From the NCBI GenBank assembly GCA_003245395.1, contig QKDF01000141.1, positions 1 through 6,989 on the forward strand: a stretch of 6,989 nt of DNA, in the 5' to 3' direction. Below, in pieces: positions 5,586 to 6,989 of the stretch. Source of the stretch: Clostridia bacterium. Lineage in GTDB: Bacteria; Bacillota; Clostridia; Oscillospirales; Oscillospiraceae. Position numbers and translations under genes: made by a program. Positions within the stretch are counted from its first letter, which is position 1. Every line of letters begins with the position of its first letter. The notes beneath the pieces are model-generated. The model saw nothing but the letters and a program-made list of their open reading frames with translations, made no database searches and was not told the DNA's origin.

Positions 5586-5668
5586 CGGATTCCGGCCAGA
5601 TGTATCCGCCCAGTGTCTCTTTGCTTCCGCTTTGTGCGGCCAGCTGTTTTGCCAGCTGTGCAATCTGA
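4550..5668 (+). CDS. IS30-family transposase with foreign C-terminal tail
   Basis: The 372-residue DDE transposase cuts and joins DNA at the IS ends. The N-terminal helix-turn-helix (about 20-58, GPTERGAIQELRKLGLSYRA onward, then HGTVQNELKRG) should bind the terminal repeats. The catalytic core shows D198 in GHWEADTVVG, D260 in TVDNGSEF and E293 in NERHNGLLR, all in IS30-type contexts, followed by FIPKG and RPRRRLGYQTPEELFEA. AAGGAGGGG lies 8 nt before the ATG. The family normally ends a few residues after ELFEA. Here, from about residue 344-348 on, the tail (TDSGQMYPPSVSLLPLCAAS...) is the antisense of the neighbouring wall-protein gene, so about 25 residues are foreign. The core is intact and the enzyme may be active on other copies, although the tail could destabilise it. 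Its start is predicted to be hidden in read-through mRNA. Confidence 0.9.
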   Translation: MDCQDYITTEPERKRGQHLGPTERGAIQELRKLGLSYRAIAHKVNCAHGTVQNELKRGTPPRKSRKGRAPGYSAKRGQSVYKSNRERCKKRHSILRCSKFVAFVVKMVRKHSWSLDACVGYARLHKLFRDDEMVCTKTLYNELEAGNLPLTVFEVPDVLKRRVSNGKSHVNKRPKGRSIEERPAEVAARVELGHWEADTVVGLRNGKEAVVFSLVERVTDNYIAMRIPSKTSEAVQTAMQALHAEYGNRFSDVFKSITVDNGSEFEDFALVEEWGTEIYFAHPYSSWERPVNERHNGLLRGFIPKGVSMEEFSPEQILAFADELNGRPRRRLGYQTPEELFEALLTDSGQMYPPSVSLLPLCAASCFASCAI

Positions 5669-6414
5669 TCATTGATGGACTGCTCTTCCGCGGCAATCTT
5701 ATTGAGCGTGTCCTTATACTCCGCCTCGTTATCCGAAATCTGTTTCATCAGGCTGCTGGCAGCATCCTCCTGCACGGTCAGCTCGGATTTTTTTGAAACC
5801 AGTTCCGCCTTGACCGATTCCGATGCTGTCTTTTGCTGCTCCAAATCCTCCTGCTTGGAGGAGACCTCCTGTTCCAGCTGCTGGAGCTGCTGGATCACCC
5901 TTTGATCGGAATCCATAATTTCATTGATAAAATCCAGGCGGGATAAAAGGTCTGTAAAGCTGCTGGCCCCAAACAGCACGGACCAATAGCTGACGGTTCC
6001 CCGTTCCTCCATAGCGCGGACGCGCTTGCAGAACAATGTATATTGAGCTGCTTCTTTTGCTTTGGCATCATCCAGTTGGGATTGTGTCTGCGTAATCAGC
6101 TGCGCGTAATCCGCAATTTGATCCTCCGCATTGGAGATCTGGGAGGATAGGATGGAAACCTGCTGATCCAGCAGTTCTTTTTTCTCCAGTACCGCGGATT
6201 TGTCATCGGCAAGGGCGCTGAGCTTGCCTTGCAGCGTTTTTTTCTGTGTCTCCAACTGATCCGCATTATTCTGCAGCGCGTCAATATCCGACTGAGAGAC
6301 CGCGTGTACCACCGGCGTAAACGTCGGCATCAGTACCATCAGAATCAAAACCACAAGCAACATTTTGTATCTCGGCCCGCGCTGAGGTATTTTTCCCCTG
6401 ATCAATTTCGGCAT
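5548..6414 (-). pseudogene. Secreted coiled-coil wall protein (PcsB/CwlO/EnvC-like), M23 peptidase domain lost
   Basis: The 288-residue frame starts at ATG 6414 with AAAGGA 7 nt upstream; an in-frame ATG 30 nt earlier lacks this support. The signal peptide has a basic start (MPKLIRGKIPQRGPRYK), a hydrophobic core and a likely cleavage after VHA (about residue 38). Residues 41-128 and 168-262 are long Q/E/K-rich coiled coils. Between them RVRAMEERGTVSYWSVLFGA and FTDLLSRLDFINEIM match the hinge region of PcsB-type coiled-coil domains. Such proteins normally continue GGYIWPVPG into a zinc M23 endopeptidase that cuts peptidoglycan cross-links at division. Here the match stops at GGYIWP (274), and the last about 14 residues (ESVSNASNSSSGVW) are antisense of the transposase. 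No peptidase residues remain, so any product would lack hydrolase activity. It ends tail-to-tail with, and overlaps, the transposase gene by 121 nt. Confidence 0.85.
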
Positions 6415-6475
6415 GCTGCCATCCTTTCCATATGTTGTGCGCAAAAAAGCAGGGTGAAAGGTCGCTTCCCTTCAG

Positions 6476-6494
6476 ATCATCATCCGGTGATGAT
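6476..6494. other. Hairpin in the gap between the GNAT gene and the wall-protein gene
   Basis: ATCATCA-TCCGG-TGATGAT is a perfect 7-bp stem with a 5-nt loop, about 60 nt upstream of the wall-protein start. No T-run follows closely on either strand, so a terminator is unlikely. It could be an operator dyad. I found no convincing promoter in the 167-nt gap. Confidence 0.3.
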
Positions 6495-6581
6495 GTCCTG
6501 AGCGCGAACCGTTTTCCCCTTTGTAAACCTGTACGGCTTGGCCAGTATTCACGCCCTTTGTGGCCTTACTCCGTCTCTGCC

Positions 6582-6989
6582 TTACCCCAGCTTTTTGTCA
6601 AGGCAGACGAGCTGCACACCATCGATTCCATTGAAAATGCAGGGAATAATATCCTGTTCGTTGTAACCAAGCTTTTTGTAAAGTGCACGCGCGGCAGCAT
6701 TATTCTCATTTGTATCCATACGCAAGTAGTGGCAGCCACACCTCAATGCGAACTCTTCATAAAAATGTATGAACTTACTCCCAATTCCACAGCCGGACAC
6801 GTCCGGATCAACTGCCAGTGTATGGATGACCATGACCTCAGAATCGGACGCATTATATGCCCATCGGCAGCGTGCATATTCCGGCATCTGTTCTTGATTG
6901 ATTTTGGCCGTTGCAAGGATACGCCCATCTTCTTCCAAAACAAACAGCTCATTCTTAACGAGTGCATCTTGAGCGGTTTTTTCTGTTGG
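6582..6989 (-). CDS. GNAT-family N-acetyltransferase, 5' end beyond window
   Basis: The reading frame stays open to the window edge (135 residues plus stop), beginning PTEKTAQDALVKNELFVLEE, so the true start lies outside. It transfers an acetyl group from acetyl-CoA to an unknown acceptor. Beta-strands ELFVLEEDGRILATAKINQE and SEVMVIHTLAVDPDVSG lead into the acetyl-CoA loop SGCGIGSKFIHFYEEFA (V-S-G-C-G-I-G, a variant of Q/RxxGxG). The C-terminal motif follows: LRMDTNENNAAARALYKKLG, in which N/A-A-x-x-L-Y-x-x-x-G-Y is typical. The substrate cannot be told from sequence. TTG codons such as the one at 6938 are not plausible starts because the conserved strand begins upstream. It is followed 167 nt later by the wall-protein gene on the same strand. 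Base composition is lower in GC than in the cysK-znu region. Confidence 0.88.
   Translation of the reverse strand, partial: PTEKTAQDALVKNELFVLEEDGRILATAKINQEQMPEYARCRWAYNASDSEVMVIHTLAVDPDVSGCGIGSKFIHFYEEFALRCGCHYLRMDTNENNAAARALYKKLGYNEQDIIPCIFNGIDGVQLVCLDKKLG

Noticed and set aside
1..6989. CRISPR array, tRNA/rRNA, toxin-antitoxin or phage-defence cluster
   Set aside because: No regularly spaced repeats, no tRNA-like or rRNA-like stretches, and no genes of those kinds were seen on either strand.

Overview
The window looks like chromosomal DNA from a fairly GC-rich Gram-positive anaerobe, most likely a gut-type clostridium (Oscillospiraceae/Ruminococcaceae-like). This rests on AGGAGG-type ribosome binding sites, a lipoprotein signal on the metal-binding protein, a PcsB/CwlO-like coiled-coil wall protein and an IS30-type transposase of a kind common in such genomes. 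The taxonomic call is an inference and no 16S-type marker is present.

Layout. 1-1023, minus strand: cysK (O-acetylserine sulfhydrylase) with its own promoter and a probable terminator cut by the window edge. 1133-4288, minus strand: a metal (probably zinc) uptake operon. Reading with transcription, it has a Fur/Zur-type box on a strong promoter (4244-4288), a small two-helix membrane protein with a His/Cys cluster, the ZnuA-like binding lipoprotein, the ZnuC-like ATPase and the ZnuB-like permease. The ATPase gene is broken by an exact 8-bp tandem duplication. 4266-4445: non-coding DNA holding a second Fur-like dyad and a foldable element with mutually exclusive stems. About 4446-5585, plus strand: an IS30-family element that keeps its left end and nearly all of its transposase but has lost its right end. 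About 5590-6414, minus strand: a secreted coiled-coil protein of the PcsB/CwlO/EnvC type whose C-terminal M23 peptidase domain is missing exactly where the IS remnant begins. 6582-6989, minus strand: a GNAT acetyltransferase whose 5' end lies beyond the window.

How the parts relate. The small protein, ZnuA, ZnuC and ZnuB form one predicted metal-repressed import unit: ZnuA captures the ion, ZnuB is the channel and ZnuC powers it. As written, the ATPase is split, so the importer should be off unless the duplication reverts, translation is rescued, or the duplication is a sequencing error. cysK is probably transcribed separately. The IS remnant joins two regions of different base composition and has fused antisense-derived tails onto both its own transposase and the wall protein. 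This points to an IS-adjacent deletion or rearrangement, or to an assembly join.

The most rewarding items are the 8-bp duplication in znuC, the IS/peptidase junction, a 12-bp inverted repeat that can mask the transposase start codon only in read-through transcripts, and the uncharacterised His/Cys membrane protein leading the zinc operon.
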